From Bacteriovoracaceae bacterium UBA6153 (GTDB taxonomy: Bacteria > Bdellovibrionota > Bacteriovoracia > Bacteriovoracales > Bacteriovoracaceae), in contig DIUR01000018.1 in the NCBI GenBank assembly GCA_002428265.1, positions 186,001 to 250,000 of the forward strand: a stretch of DNA of 64,000 nucleotides, in the 5' to 3' direction. The notes under the pieces were generated by a model. The model made no database searches. It worked only from the letters and a program-made list of their open reading frames with translations, and was not told the origin of the DNA. Both the position numbers and the translations under genes were made by a program. Positions within the stretch are counted from its first letter, which is position 1; every line of letters starts with the position of its first letter. Of this stretch, positions 19,191-27,928 are shown piece by piece.

Positions 19191-20459
19191 GTGAAAATGA
19201 AAATGTTTAAGATGATTTTAGCTATCGTTATCCTTTTGGTTTCGGCCTATTTTTGTGAACGAATTATTGTCATTGCCGCCAAAAACCAAACTAATAAAAT
19301 TGAATACGCTGAACTTAACCACATGAGGTATGGGCTTCTTAGTATTGATACATGGAAAGAGCAGATCTCTGGAATTGTCTTACAAGAAGTTGACAAGCTC
19401 GAGTTCAACAAGACTCATGAAAAAGAGTTAAAAGTCACACTAGAGAGGCAACTCAATGTCCTTATCGATAAAGTTGACCGCCGTATTGAGCAAGGAAATA
19501 AGGGAACTGCCAAGGGTTGGATGAAGCAAAAATTCATCGATATGTTTGTCAGTATTGATGAAATAAAAAAAGGCATTCCTCAATATGCTGATGCCATGAT
19601 TAAGGAAATGAAAAAACCTCAGGCCCAAGGTAAAATTAAAGATTTATTAAAAGACAAACTCACTCAATATATTAACCAGACTTTTGATACACAAGACATG
19701 TCTCAGGTTAACAGGATTTTATTAAGAATGAGTGCTTTCAGTATAGAAGATGCTAATCATAAGCTATCGGCAGATATCAAATATAACTACGATAAAATCG
19801 TAAATTACTCGATTGCCATGATCGTACTCGCTGTCATCATCTTCCTTCTGCCACTGATTCAACGAAAAGAGCCGCTTCCTGCTTTTTTATATATCAGCAT
19901 GGTCGCTTGCCTATTAATTCTTCTTATTGCCGGAGTCACGACTCCCATGATTGACATGGAAGCGAAACTCTCACAGATGACCTTTGTCTTACTTGATCAT
20001 CCAATCAATTTTGAAAATCAGGTTCTCTTCTTTCAAACCAAAAGTGTTCTTGATGTATTCTGGATTATGATTACTCACGAAACATTTCAAATGAAAGCAG
20101 TTGGAGTGTTGATGGTAGTCTTCAGTATTGTCTTTCCCGTCTTTAAACTCCTATCTTCTGTCGTTTACTACTACGATTATAAAAACCTTCGCAAAAATAA
20201 ACTGATTGAGTTCTTTGTTTTGAAATCAGGAAAATGGTCTATGGCCGATGTTATGGTGGTCGCCATTTTCATGGCCTATATTGGTTTCAATGGAATCATT
20301 ACAAGCCAGTTTGGAAAACTTAAAACAGCAAGTGAGGAACTAGTTATTCTGACGACTAACGGAACGTCTCTGCAACCTGGTTATTATTTATTTTTAACTT
20401 ATGCGATTCTGGCCTTATTTCTTTCTGTTTATCTGGCAAGCATTCCTGAGAAGAAATAA
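19191..20459 (+). CDS. PqiA-like (paraquat-inducible protein A) membrane protein with long periplasmic domain
   Basis: 422 residues. Seen: an N-terminal membrane anchor (about 5-25), a long hydrophilic helical region (about 30-200), then four to five membrane helices. The C-terminal half carries the PqiA-like pattern VFPVFKLL, SGKWSMADVMVVAIFMAY and LQPGYYLFLTYAI. Known: PqiA-type proteins accompany MCE lipid-transport proteins in the inner membrane. No mce/pqiB gene is adjacent here. The start is GTG 19191, with AGGA close upstream; ATG 19197 is the alternative. Only the C-terminal half matches the family. Confidence 0.65.
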   Translation: MKMKMFKMILAIVILLVSAYFCERIIVIAAKNQTNKIEYAELNHMRYGLLSIDTWKEQISGIVLQEVDKLEFNKTHEKELKVTLERQLNVLIDKVDRRIEQGNKGTAKGWMKQKFIDMFVSIDEIKKGIPQYADAMIKEMKKPQAQGKIKDLLKDKLTQYINQTFDTQDMSQVNRILLRMSAFSIEDANHKLSADIKYNYDKIVNYSIAMIVLAVIIFLLPLIQRKEPLPAFLYISMVACLLILLIAGVTTPMIDMEAKLSQMTFVLLDHPINFENQVLFFQTKSVLDVFWIMITHETFQMKAVGVLMVVFSIVFPVFKLLSSVVYYYDYKNLRKNKLIEFFVLKSGKWSMADVMVVAIFMAYIGFNGIITSQFGKLKTASEELVILTTNGTSLQPGYYLFLTYAILALFLSVYLASIPEKK

Positions 20460-20461
20460 AT

Positions 20462-21133
20462 TTATTGATAAGTTTTTATGATTTTTAAAACTTCAGCACT
20501 CACCTTAACTCCCCATTCAGTCGAAAGATTTGGTGGGTAGTGAATACCTTCAGAATTATTTGCCGGAAACTTTGTAAGTTTTAAACTATCAATATATTCA
20601 CAGCCGTTCTTAGAAGCTAAATTAGAGATCATCTTATTTACTTCTATCACTTTTGCTCTCGTGACAACTTTAGAATTAGCATCAGGTGGTCCAACCCAGA
20701 TGCACTTACTCCCTTCTGTTGATACTGCCTTCATCATAACTTCAATACTCGCCTGAGCGTTCTGAGGTTTTGAAGATGCTGCGATATTAGTTCCCAATTG
20801 AATGATCGTTACATCAGGACGAAGGCGGGCCAGCTCATCTTTAAACTTAGGCGTCTGATGCTCTTTTAGACGAACTTCAGTCTCTCCTTCCTTCATCCAA
20901 TAACCACAAACCGTTTTTTCGTATTTAAGCGTCCCTAACCATGTATTCGGAGTCGCTCCACAACTAGCATGCATAACAACTTTGCTTGAAACACCTGATA
21001 AATTCTTTTCTACAGTCCCGCCTAGTTTTCCATAGCTGTGAGAATCCCCCACATAAAGGATCACTGGATTTTCGGCCGACATTAAGGCCACTGAAGATAA
21101 AGACAATACGATAGCAATTACTGATTTTTTCAT
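20462..21133 (-). CDS. Exported SGNH/GDSL-type hydrolase
   Basis: Start placed at ATG 21133 because it opens a clear signal peptide (MKKSVIAIVLSLSSVALMSA, cleaved before ENPV). The open frame continues 33 bases further up to a TTG with no advantage. Seen: block I GDSHSYG with nucleophile Ser31, the block III-like GTNIAA, and a C-terminal block V-like NSEGIHYPP. In the last motif the usual DxxH reads ExxH, so the catalytic Asp would be Glu. Known: SGNH hydrolases remove acyl or acetyl groups from lipids or envelope polysaccharides. Likely periplasmic. Substrate unknown. Confidence 0.75.
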   Translation of the reverse strand: MKKSVIAIVLSLSSVALMSAENPVILYVGDSHSYGKLGGTVEKNLSGVSSKVVMHASCGATPNTWLGTLKYEKTVCGYWMKEGETEVRLKEHQTPKFKDELARLRPDVTIIQLGTNIAASSKPQNAQASIEVMMKAVSTEGSKCIWVGPPDANSKVVTRAKVIEVNKMISNLASKNGCEYIDSLKLTKFPANNSEGIHYPPNLSTEWGVKVSAEVLKIIKTYQ

Positions 21134-21337
21134 AGACACGTAAGCTAACACATTCCTGAATCCCAATGGATTTCAGTGAAAAATCTATAGCCTTATTCCC
21201 TTTTTGCCCCTGAAAGCGCCTAAAGTCCCTTCAAAAAACTCTGATTTAACCGCTTATTTTTGGAATGAATCTTGAAGTATATGAATGCAACAAAGGAAGT
21301 AGTTCATTAACGAGCTGCATATTCTAAGGAGAAATAT

Positions 21338-21517
21338 ATGAAGGATGTAAAAAAAGAGCCTCTAACAAAAAAGGCCGGTGATAAAATTGAACGTCTGGGA
21401 GAAAAGGTTTCAGATGCTGGGGCCAAAAAACTTGGCAATGCCATTTATAAAGCTGGCGATAAGCTAGAGCATGTGAGCGATAAGAAAGAATCGTTCAATA
21501 AAACTACGAAGAGATAA
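21338..21517 (+). CDS. 59-residue Lys-rich amphipathic protein with internal repeat
   Basis: AAGGAG lies 6 bases before ATG 21338, one of the best ribosome-binding sites in the window. The product is very hydrophilic and helical, with a repeated motif: KAGDKIERLGEKVSD (residues 12-26) and KAGDKLEHVSDKK (residues 38-50). There is no signal peptide, Cys or Trp. It is followed by a hairpin terminator. The composition recalls small stress-induced proteins such as CsbD-like or LEA-like polypeptides, but I do not recognise a family. The abundant-protein style of the start signals suggests high expression. Confidence 0.65.
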   Translation: MKDVKKEPLTKKAGDKIERLGEKVSDAGAKKLGNAIYKAGDKLEHVSDKKESFNKTTKR

Positions 21518-21528
21518 TCTTAGTAAGC

Positions 21529-21560
21529 AATCGGCGGATGAAAGTCCGTCGATTTGTTAC
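21529..21560 (+). terminator. Hairpin terminator after the 59-residue protein gene
   Basis: AATCGGCGGA (21529-21538) pairs with TCCGTCGATT (21545-21554) at 9 of 10 positions around a 6-base loop, followed by TGTTA. It lies 11 bases after the stop. The T-tract is short, so strength is uncertain. Confidence 0.55.
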
Positions 21561-21595
21561 TCTATTGAATTGGGGTGACAATAGTTAGAAAATTA

Positions 21596-22336
21596 TTAGT
21601 TTTTTACAGCGATGAATTGATAATAAAACATACCGATAAACAGAATTCCTGAGGTTATAACTGGTATTAAAAAACCCATATACTGAACTTTATGAAAAAC
21701 AAATCCACCAACGACAGATCCTAATCCAAAAAAAAGAATAATTCCTATTCTCATATAAGTTGCTTTCTTTTCATTATCCATATTTTCGTTAATTTTTTTC
21801 GAGTTAAAAATTCTCATTAAACCAATTCCTAAGTCAGTAGTGATACCAGTCAAATGAGTAGTACGAACTATTGATTTTGAAACTGTTGTGATCGACCCAT
21901 TTTGTATACCGCAGATCAAACACAAAAGTATAAGAAGAATATAGTCAGCGTAGGTGTTAACTGGCTGGCCAAAAACTCCCAGGCGTCCAGAAATTCCTCC
22001 TAGAAAAACAATCAAAACTAAGAAAAAAATAATTCCAAATGATAGGTAGTATTTTGGTTTTTTATGAAGCTTAAGACGAATATCAACTAAAAATCCGCTA
22101 ATCATCGCTCCAATAAGAAAAAACAAAGGAACAATTAACATTCCTAGAGCATGACTAGAATCGGTCTGACTTAGCTCATATCCAAAAAATGTAGCAAAGC
22201 CCGTGACGTGAGAAACAAAACGATGGCAGGCCATGAAGCCACCTATATTTAAAACCCCTGCCTGAAAGGCAAGCATCATCCAGATTGAGACATTGCTTTT
22301 TGAATAGTGGGCGATCGACTCATTTCCGTAGAGCAT
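21596..22336 (-). CDS. DUF1275 family (YoaK-like) membrane protein
   Basis: 246 residues, six to seven membrane helices. Seen: the family signatures near the N-terminus (GVLNIGGFMACHRFVSHVTGFATFFG, around the first helix-loop) and CGIQNGSITTVSKSIVRTTHLTG in the middle. These are the DUF1275 hallmark 'NG...RTTHxTG' residues. Known: inner-membrane proteins of unknown role, widespread and often near stress genes. AAGG lies about 6 bases before the ATG. Monocistronic. Confidence 0.88.
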   Translation of the reverse strand: MLYGNESIAHYSKSNVSIWMMLAFQAGVLNIGGFMACHRFVSHVTGFATFFGYELSQTDSSHALGMLIVPLFFLIGAMISGFLVDIRLKLHKKPKYYLSFGIIFFLVLIVFLGGISGRLGVFGQPVNTYADYILLILLCLICGIQNGSITTVSKSIVRTTHLTGITTDLGIGLMRIFNSKKINENMDNEKKATYMRIGIILFFGLGSVVGGFVFHKVQYMGFLIPVITSGILFIGMFYYQFIAVKN

Positions 22337-22415
22337 TCAGAACCTTATTTTAATATTGTATTTTTCGTATGCACTATTAAATTGTAGGTCCTGGAAAATG
22401 ATTCTGCAACTCTAT

Positions 22416-23330
22416 CTATGAATGCTTAAAATCTTCGTTTGCAAGCTCAAAAACAACCCCCGTGCCGGCCAGAACACCAGAGGCACTTGAAATTGAAACA
22501 GAAGACATTTGCGTGCACTCACCTGCTGCAAAAACTCCTGCTATACTAGTATGACCTTTATCACCTATTTTATATAGGCCGAATTCATTTTTTTCACATC
22601 CCAGCTCTGTCCCAATCGATGATTTTAAAGATAGCGGAAATACCGGAGCAAGAAACAGGGCATCTCTTTCTATATCGGGAGAACTCTCAAAGCTGATACT
22701 TTTTAATTGCGTCTCAACTCTATTTAGTTTCTTTATTTTTTCTTCAACGAGTAAAATATTTCTTTTTTTAAGCAGCTCTCGCATCTCACTGCTTAAATCT
22801 GCTCTGCCGTTGGTAAATAATATCAAGTCTTGTGAAAGATTATAAATCAGCGGAGTGAGATGAGCTGCAACATCACCATTAGCAATAATACCAAGTCGCT
22901 CATTACGAATTTCATAACCATGGCAAAAAGCGCAATGAAAAACAGATTTTCCCCATAATTCCTTAAATCCTTCAATCTCAGGAAGCCTATCCTGGATCCC
23001 ATAGGCCAGAATAATTTTTTTTACTGTAACAATTGTGCCTGTTGCTAGTTTTACATCAAAGGCATGATTCATCTTTTTTACAGAAGAGGCAGCGCCCTGA
23101 AAAAAACTAATGGTTGGATATTTTTCTAAATTTTTGCGAACTAAACTTCTCCACTCTACGGGATGAATCCCATCTAAAGCAGGAAGATTATTAACATGTA
23201 TCGAAGGTGCATTCCGAGGTCTATCGTCATCACACACCAAGGCCTTCCGCCCAATTCTTCCCAAGGTCATGGCCGCGCTTAACCCCGCAGGGCCTCCGCC
23301 AACAATAAGCACTTCATAATCATATTTCAT
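22416..23330 (-). CDS. Thioredoxin-reductase-like FAD/NAD(P) oxidoreductase
   Basis: 304 residues. Seen: N-terminal FAD Rossmann motif VGGGPAGLSAAMTLGR, the redox-active CxxC in FHCAFCHGYE (about residue 137), a second Rossmann segment around LGIIANGDVAAH that lacks the classical GGGxxA, and the C-terminal FAD motif GVFAAGECT. Known: this is the low-molecular-weight TrxR-like family with CxxCHG, distinct from canonical TrxB (CATC). Partners vary. No thioredoxin gene is adjacent. It is divergent from the LysR regulator 106 bases away, the classic arrangement for LysR control. Confidence 0.87.
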   Translation of the reverse strand: MKYDYEVLIVGGGPAGLSAAMTLGRIGRKALVCDDDRPRNAPSIHVNNLPALDGIHPVEWRSLVRKNLEKYPTISFFQGAASSVKKMNHAFDVKLATGTIVTVKKIILAYGIQDRLPEIEGFKELWGKSVFHCAFCHGYEIRNERLGIIANGDVAAHLTPLIYNLSQDLILFTNGRADLSSEMRELLKKRNILLVEEKIKKLNRVETQLKSISFESSPDIERDALFLAPVFPLSLKSSIGTELGCEKNEFGLYKIGDKGHTSIAGVFAAGECTQMSSVSISSASGVLAGTGVVFELANEDFKHS

Positions 23331-23436
23331 TTTTTTCTCTCTTGTTCACTATCTCTTTAGACAGTATAACAAAAAAGCGATAATCTATTATTGCTGTTTT
23401 TTATATAATATTAATACTTTAAAGGTATCAATCATA

Positions 23437-24348
23437 ATGGATCTTTCAAAACTCAAGGCCTTTGTTGTCCTGGCCGAAGAATTGAACTTCAGAAAGTCTG
23501 CTGAAATTCTTGGCATGTCCCAGCCTCCTCTGAGTAGACTGATCTCAACTCTCGAACAAGAGCTATCAACTAAGTTATTTGAAAGAACCACAAGGCAAGT
23601 TAAGCTCACAGGAGCTGGTGTCTTCCTTTTAAAAGAAGGAAAGGAAATTTTAAATAAGGTAGACGTTCTGGACCGCGAAGTTCGCTTTATGGGAAAGCTT
23701 AAACACGGAACAGTCACGATAGGTTTTTCGACTGCAACTTTTATGGCGAGCCTCCCGAAGATCATTAATGACTTTCAAGAATGTTACCCAAAATTGAAAT
23801 TAGAGCTTTACCAGGAATCAGCAGACAAATTATTAAAAGGCCTAAGCAGTGGCCGATATGATCTTTGTTTCGTTGAAGGTGAATATGATAAAAGCGCTTT
23901 CACAAAACATCCTCTTCAAGAAGAAGTGTTAGGAGCTCTTGTCCCCAACAACCATAAACTGGCCAAAAGGAAAGAAATTGAGCTCAAAGAGCTAAAAGAT
24001 GAAATAATTATTCTTCATCCGAGAAAAGAGATGAAAGGCTTTATCGATCCTATTTTTAAACTCTTTAAACTTATTGATATAAAACCTAAAACTTATCTGA
24101 AAAGGCCAAAAGAAGTTTGCCCTCTTTTGGTTTCTGAAGGAAAAGGAATTTCGATTACGATTTCCGGCTCTCAAAAATATGCTGCAGATGGGACACGTTT
24201 CATCCCTATTAAAAATTTATTCATGCCTGTTTCTGCCTATTGGAAAACGGAAAACAATAATCAGGCACTTCAAAGTTTTTTAAGCTTTGTTATTGAAAAC
24301 AAATCAATTGGAAATAAACACGCTCATTGCCTTATGGATATCATATGA
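23437..24348 (+). CDS. LysR-type transcriptional regulator
   Basis: 303 residues. Seen: N-terminal winged HTH (residues 1-60; LNFRKSAEILGMSQPPLSRLISTLEQELSTKLFERT, the most conserved LysR stretch), linker helix, and a periplasmic-binding-like effector domain starting at TVTIGFSTATFMASLPKII. The overall pattern is CatM/BenM-like. It diverges from the oxidoreductase gene; the shared intergenic region is the likely operator (inference). Its TGA overlaps the next gene's ATG as ATGA. Confidence 0.93.
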   Translation: MDLSKLKAFVVLAEELNFRKSAEILGMSQPPLSRLISTLEQELSTKLFERTTRQVKLTGAGVFLLKEGKEILNKVDVLDREVRFMGKLKHGTVTIGFSTATFMASLPKIINDFQECYPKLKLELYQESADKLLKGLSSGRYDLCFVEGEYDKSAFTKHPLQEEVLGALVPNNHKLAKRKEIELKELKDEIIILHPRKEMKGFIDPIFKLFKLIDIKPKTYLKRPKEVCPLLVSEGKGISITISGSQKYAADGTRFIPIKNLFMPVSAYWKTENNNQALQSFLSFVIENKSIGNKHAHCLMDII

Positions 24349-24983
24349 AAGAGTTATTAAACGAAGTTTGCCATGAATTTAGAAATCTAAACTTTGAAAT
24401 TAATATAGATCCAAGAACCAACAAAGAAAGTTATAACCTCTTTAAACAGGCCGACGGCCAGTGGTTTAAAGTTTCTAAAGCAGGTCTACATGAAGCAATC
24501 AGCAAAACTCCAATTGACTTGAGTGTTATGCCCGCTCTCTTGCAGCTAACTCAACTCATTAATGAAAAAGATCCTGATGTTGAAAGAGTCTTTATTACAG
24601 AACTACTGGTTTATAAAATTAAAAAAGGAACTCAGAGCACGCTCTTTTCAGCTCATGCTGATCTAGAGACCTCAGGGCCTTTTCAAAAGTTATGCGAAGA
24701 AATTGCATCTCATGGACTAGAAAAAGACCGCTATAGAGATGAAGAAACTTATATACTCACTAAAACGGCCAAGGGCGAATGGTCAATGAGTTCCTCTCAT
24801 GAAAATCATAGTGGTACTAAGAAAGTACTCATTATCGACAAGATGCCATTACTAAAAAATGTTGCACAAAAAATTAACCGACAAGATCCACAATTTCAGA
24901 CCAACGGAGGAAGAATTTTTATCACTTCAACCAGAGTTTATAGGCTTAAAAATAAAGTTGAACTCGATTATAAAATTAAATAA
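24345..24983 (+). CDS. Unknown protein with a tandemly duplicated domain, coupled to LysR
   Basis: Start taken at ATG 24345, which overlaps the LysR stop (ATGA) and has GGA 7 bases upstream. 212 residues, soluble. Seen: two copies of an about 95-residue module. Copy 1 (about 1-95) ends VFITELLVYKIKKG and copy 2 (about 105-205) ends IFITSTRVYRLKNK. Each also has a C/HE start, a (D/K)GxWxxS strand (GQWFKVSK, GEWSMSSS) and a PxLLxxxxxIN helix. No known family is recognised. Coupling to LysR suggests a co-factor or effector-level role (inference). The last 8 bases overlap the convergent glycerate kinase gene. Confidence 0.7.
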   Translation: MKELLNEVCHEFRNLNFEINIDPRTNKESYNLFKQADGQWFKVSKAGLHEAISKTPIDLSVMPALLQLTQLINEKDPDVERVFITELLVYKIKKGTQSTLFSAHADLETSGPFQKLCEEIASHGLEKDRYRDEETYILTKTAKGEWSMSSSHENHSGTKKVLIIDKMPLLKNVAQKINRQDPQFQTNGGRIFITSTRVYRLKNKVELDYKIK

Positions 24984-26325
24984 TAATCAAAATCTGTAGA
25001 TCACAAACATTCGTCTGTGTCGGACCTGTTATCAAATGCCCTCCTACTTTTTTAAAAAAATGATAGGAATCATTTCGGTCTAAATAATCCTCAGGATCAA
25101 TCCCCGCGTCTTGAGCATTTTTCATAAGTGAGTAATCTGCAAAGGCCCCGGCCACATCCGTAGGGCCATCTCCTCCATCTGTTGAAGCTGAAAGAAATAT
25201 TTGTTTGGTTGTCAGGTCTGATTCTTCATCCATCAACGTTAGATAGGCCAATGCCATTTCTTGATTGCGACCACCAAGTCCATTGCCTGTTACTGTTACA
25301 GTTGTCTCCCCGCCTGCAATGATACAGGCCGGAAGTTTCATCAATGCTCCACTATCCACCTGTCTAGAAAAGGAATAAAATTTCAATGCCACATCTCGTG
25401 CCTCACCTTGAATTTTATCACTCAAAATAATCGTTTCGTACCCCAGTTCTTGAGCTTTATCACGAGCACCTTTAAGTGCCGTCTTATTAGAACCAACCAA
25501 AACATTTTTGGTATTCATCATTCTGCTATCACCAGATTTAATAGTCTCAAGAATTTCTCCTTTGTTCCCTTTTTCTAGATAATCAACGACTGCCACCGGA
25601 AACTTAGAAGTTATTTTATATTTTTTTACAATTTCTAAAGCATCAGCATAGGTTGTATCATCAGGAGCAGTTAATCCTGAACCAATTACTGAGAGATCAT
25701 CACCGATGACATCTGAGAGAATAAAATTTAAAGAGATCGCTGGAAAAATGGCCTGAGATAAATGACCGCCTTTTATTTTGGATAGATGCTTACGAATACA
25801 ATTCATTTCATGAATAGTAGCACCACTCTTAAGAAGAAGCTCTGTCGCATTCTGCAAATCAGCTAAACTTAATCCATCACCTGGCACTTCTACTAAAGAA
25901 GAAGCTCCTCCAGAAATCAGACCGATAACAAGCTCCTCATTTGTACAGTTTTTGCAAAAGTCTAACAGTTTTTTTCCGGCCTCTTCACTTTTATGATCAG
26001 GAATTGGATGAGTGCTAATTAATGTCTTATAAAGAACCGGCAATGCTTTAGTCGATTGCTCTTTAGAAATAATTAATCCATCCGTAATAGATTTACCTAA
26101 AATATCGTTGAGGCTAAATGCCATGGAGCTTGCGGCCTTACCTATGGCAATGATTTTAATTTTATTAAACACTGAGAGATCTACTGAAAATTCTTCCGTA
26201 TCTGTTTTGATCTTCAGGTGATTGTTCGCCACACTTAACACCCTACTTAAAAGGTTTGCCGGATTGACTCTTTCAACTCCTGCTTTAAAAATCTCTTCTG
26301 CGTGATTTCTTAATTCATTTTTCAT
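24976..26325 (-). CDS. Glycerate 2-kinase (DUF4147/MOFRL family)
   Basis: 449 residues. Seen: N-terminal DUF4147 domain with AIGKAASSMA, STHPIPDHKSEEAG, GLISGGASSLVEVPGDGLSL and LSKIKGGHLS, then the C-terminal MOFRL domain with AGGETTVTVTGNGLGGRNQEMAL and DGGDGPTDVAGAF. Known: ATP-dependent phosphorylation of D-glycerate to 2-phosphoglycerate, feeding glycolysis from glycerate, glyoxylate or serine breakdown. No other glycerate-pathway gene is adjacent. Cytosolic. Family assignment is firm. Confidence 0.92.
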   Translation of the reverse strand: MKNELRNHAEEIFKAGVERVNPANLLSRVLSVANNHLKIKTDTEEFSVDLSVFNKIKIIAIGKAASSMAFSLNDILGKSITDGLIISKEQSTKALPVLYKTLISTHPIPDHKSEEAGKKLLDFCKNCTNEELVIGLISGGASSLVEVPGDGLSLADLQNATELLLKSGATIHEMNCIRKHLSKIKGGHLSQAIFPAISLNFILSDVIGDDLSVIGSGLTAPDDTTYADALEIVKKYKITSKFPVAVVDYLEKGNKGEILETIKSGDSRMMNTKNVLVGSNKTALKGARDKAQELGYETIILSDKIQGEARDVALKFYSFSRQVDSGALMKLPACIIAGGETTVTVTGNGLGGRNQEMALAYLTLMDEESDLTTKQIFLSASTDGGDGPTDVAGAFADYSLMKNAQDAGIDPEDYLDRNDSYHFFKKVGGHLITGPTQTNVCDLQILIII

Positions 26326-26401
26326 AACTTAATCTTAATGAATCGAGGCCGAAATAGCTAAAAAATCTTTTCATCAAACTCATTCCAGAATATATTAATT
26401 T

Positions 26402-27928
26402 ATGAACGTTTTTTCCAAAAATAGAACCGCTGAATATTTCTTTGCTTTCATCCTTATGCTTCTAGCAGTTCTCACTCAATATCTAGTTATTCATCTGGGA
26501 AATATTCCCGTTCCTGGCATTCTGTATCCAATGGCCTTCTTGAGTGCATGGTACTTTGGATTTGGGCCAGCGGTTATGACAGTTATTGTAAGCCTCTTTT
26601 TTTCAAACTTCTTTTTCTATGAACCACGCTTTTCATTCAAAATCCTGGCCTATACAGATTACGTGCGCCTGGGAATTTTTGCAGTGACGTCGATTCTGTC
26701 AGCATTAATCGTTGCTCGTGGAAAAAAAGCTGTTGTTGGAGAATTTAAAGCGAGGACAGATCTTAAAGAGACCGTTGAAGTTTTAGAAACCATTAATCGT
26801 GTTGGTAAAAACATGTCAGCAGAACTAGATCATCAAAAACTAGTTCAACAATTGACCGATGCGGGCACCCAGCTGACAAGAGCTGAGTTTGGTGCTTTCT
26901 ACTATAATGTTTCAAATGAATCAGACCAGGACCTGGCCCTTTATGCTGTATCAGGTGTTTCGATGGAAGAATTTACAAAAACATTTACTCCTGAAACAAT
27001 TTCAATCCTTCAAAGTTCTTTTCTTGCCAAAAAAAATAAGGCGATCACAGGATTTCCTCTTAATAGCTATCTCACTATCCCTGTTATTTCCCGCACAGGA
27101 GAACTAATTGGCGGTTTATTTTTCGGCCACAAACACTCTGGTGCCTTTACAGAGCGTGATGAGCGAATTGTCAACGGTCTCGCTTCTCAGGCGGCCATAG
27201 CCCTTGATAATGCCCATCTCTACAACAAAGCAAACCAAGCTATTCAAATCCGCGATGAATTTTTAAGTATCAGTAGCCATGAGCTTAAAACTCCTCTCAC
27301 CCCTTTAAAGATTCAGCTTCAATCAATCGCTAAACAAATCGACAAAGGCCTTCTCCAAGAAGAGTCTTTGGAGAAGTTTAGAAAAAGCATAATGGTTGCC
27401 GAAAAACAGGTTAATCGTATCAATATTCTTGTTGATGATCTTTTAGATGTAACTCGTATTACTTCAGGAAGACTTACGCTAAATTTCGAAGACGTCGAAA
27501 TGGTTGAAACAATAAAAGAAGTTGCCGAGCGCTACACTGTGCAACTGCAAAAAGCTCAATCGGTTTTATTACTTGATGTTGTTGATTCACTTGTTGCACG
27601 AATTGATAGAATTCGTTTTGAACAAGTTCTTATCAACTTGCTCACCAATGCAATTAAATATGCTCCTGGTAAGCCAATTACTATCTCTTTACGCTCAGTA
27701 GACGATAAAATTATTCTAAAAATTATAGATCAAGGAGAAGGAATTTTACCTGATGATCAAAAGAAAGTTTTCGATCGTTTTGAAAGAGCAAACTCTCATG
27801 CTGCTCAAGGTGGTCTGGGGTTAGGACTTTATATTGTGAAACAAATTATTACGGCCCACAACGGAACTATTGAAGTTCATAGTGAGCAAAATGTTGGAAC
27901 AACATTTACGATTGAATTGCCCGCTTAG
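26402..27928 (+). CDS. Sensor histidine kinase with KdpD-like membrane domain and GAF
   Basis: 508 residues. Seen: four membrane helices (about 12-110) of the DUF4118/KdpD type, with YPMAFLSAWYFGFGPAVMT and FFYEPRFSF; a GAF domain (about 130-275); HisKA with SSHELKTPL (phospho-His near 294); and HATPase with NLLTNAIKYA, IDQGEGI and GGLGLGLYI. It lacks the KdpD/Usp cytosolic N-terminal domain, so it is not a potassium sensor proper. The signal is unknown, and no regulator gene is next to it. The stop overlaps the convergent M23 gene by 4 bases. Confidence 0.92.
   Translation: MNVFSKNRTAEYFFAFILMLLAVLTQYLVIHLGNIPVPGILYPMAFLSAWYFGFGPAVMTVIVSLFFSNFFFYEPRFSFKILAYTDYVRLGIFAVTSILSALIVARGKKAVVGEFKARTDLKETVEVLETINRVGKNMSAELDHQKLVQQLTDAGTQLTRAEFGAFYYNVSNESDQDLALYAVSGVSMEEFTKTFTPETISILQSSFLAKKNKAITGFPLNSYLTIPVISRTGELIGGLFFGHKHSGAFTERDERIVNGLASQAAIALDNAHLYNKANQAIQIRDEFLSISSHELKTPLTPLKIQLQSIAKQIDKGLLQEESLEKFRKSIMVAEKQVNRINILVDDLLDVTRITSGRLTLNFEDVEMVETIKEVAERYTVQLQKAQSVLLLDVVDSLVARIDRIRFEQVLINLLTNAIKYAPGKPITISLRSVDDKIILKIIDQGEGILPDDQKKVFDRFERANSHAAQGGLGLGLYIVKQIITAHNGTIEVHSEQNVGTTFTIELPA

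Noticed and set aside
21250..21335. ECF-sigma-like promoter (GGAAT ... TGAAT) before the 59-residue protein gene
   Set aside because: Match is loose and the spacing uncertain; no consensus for this organism is available.
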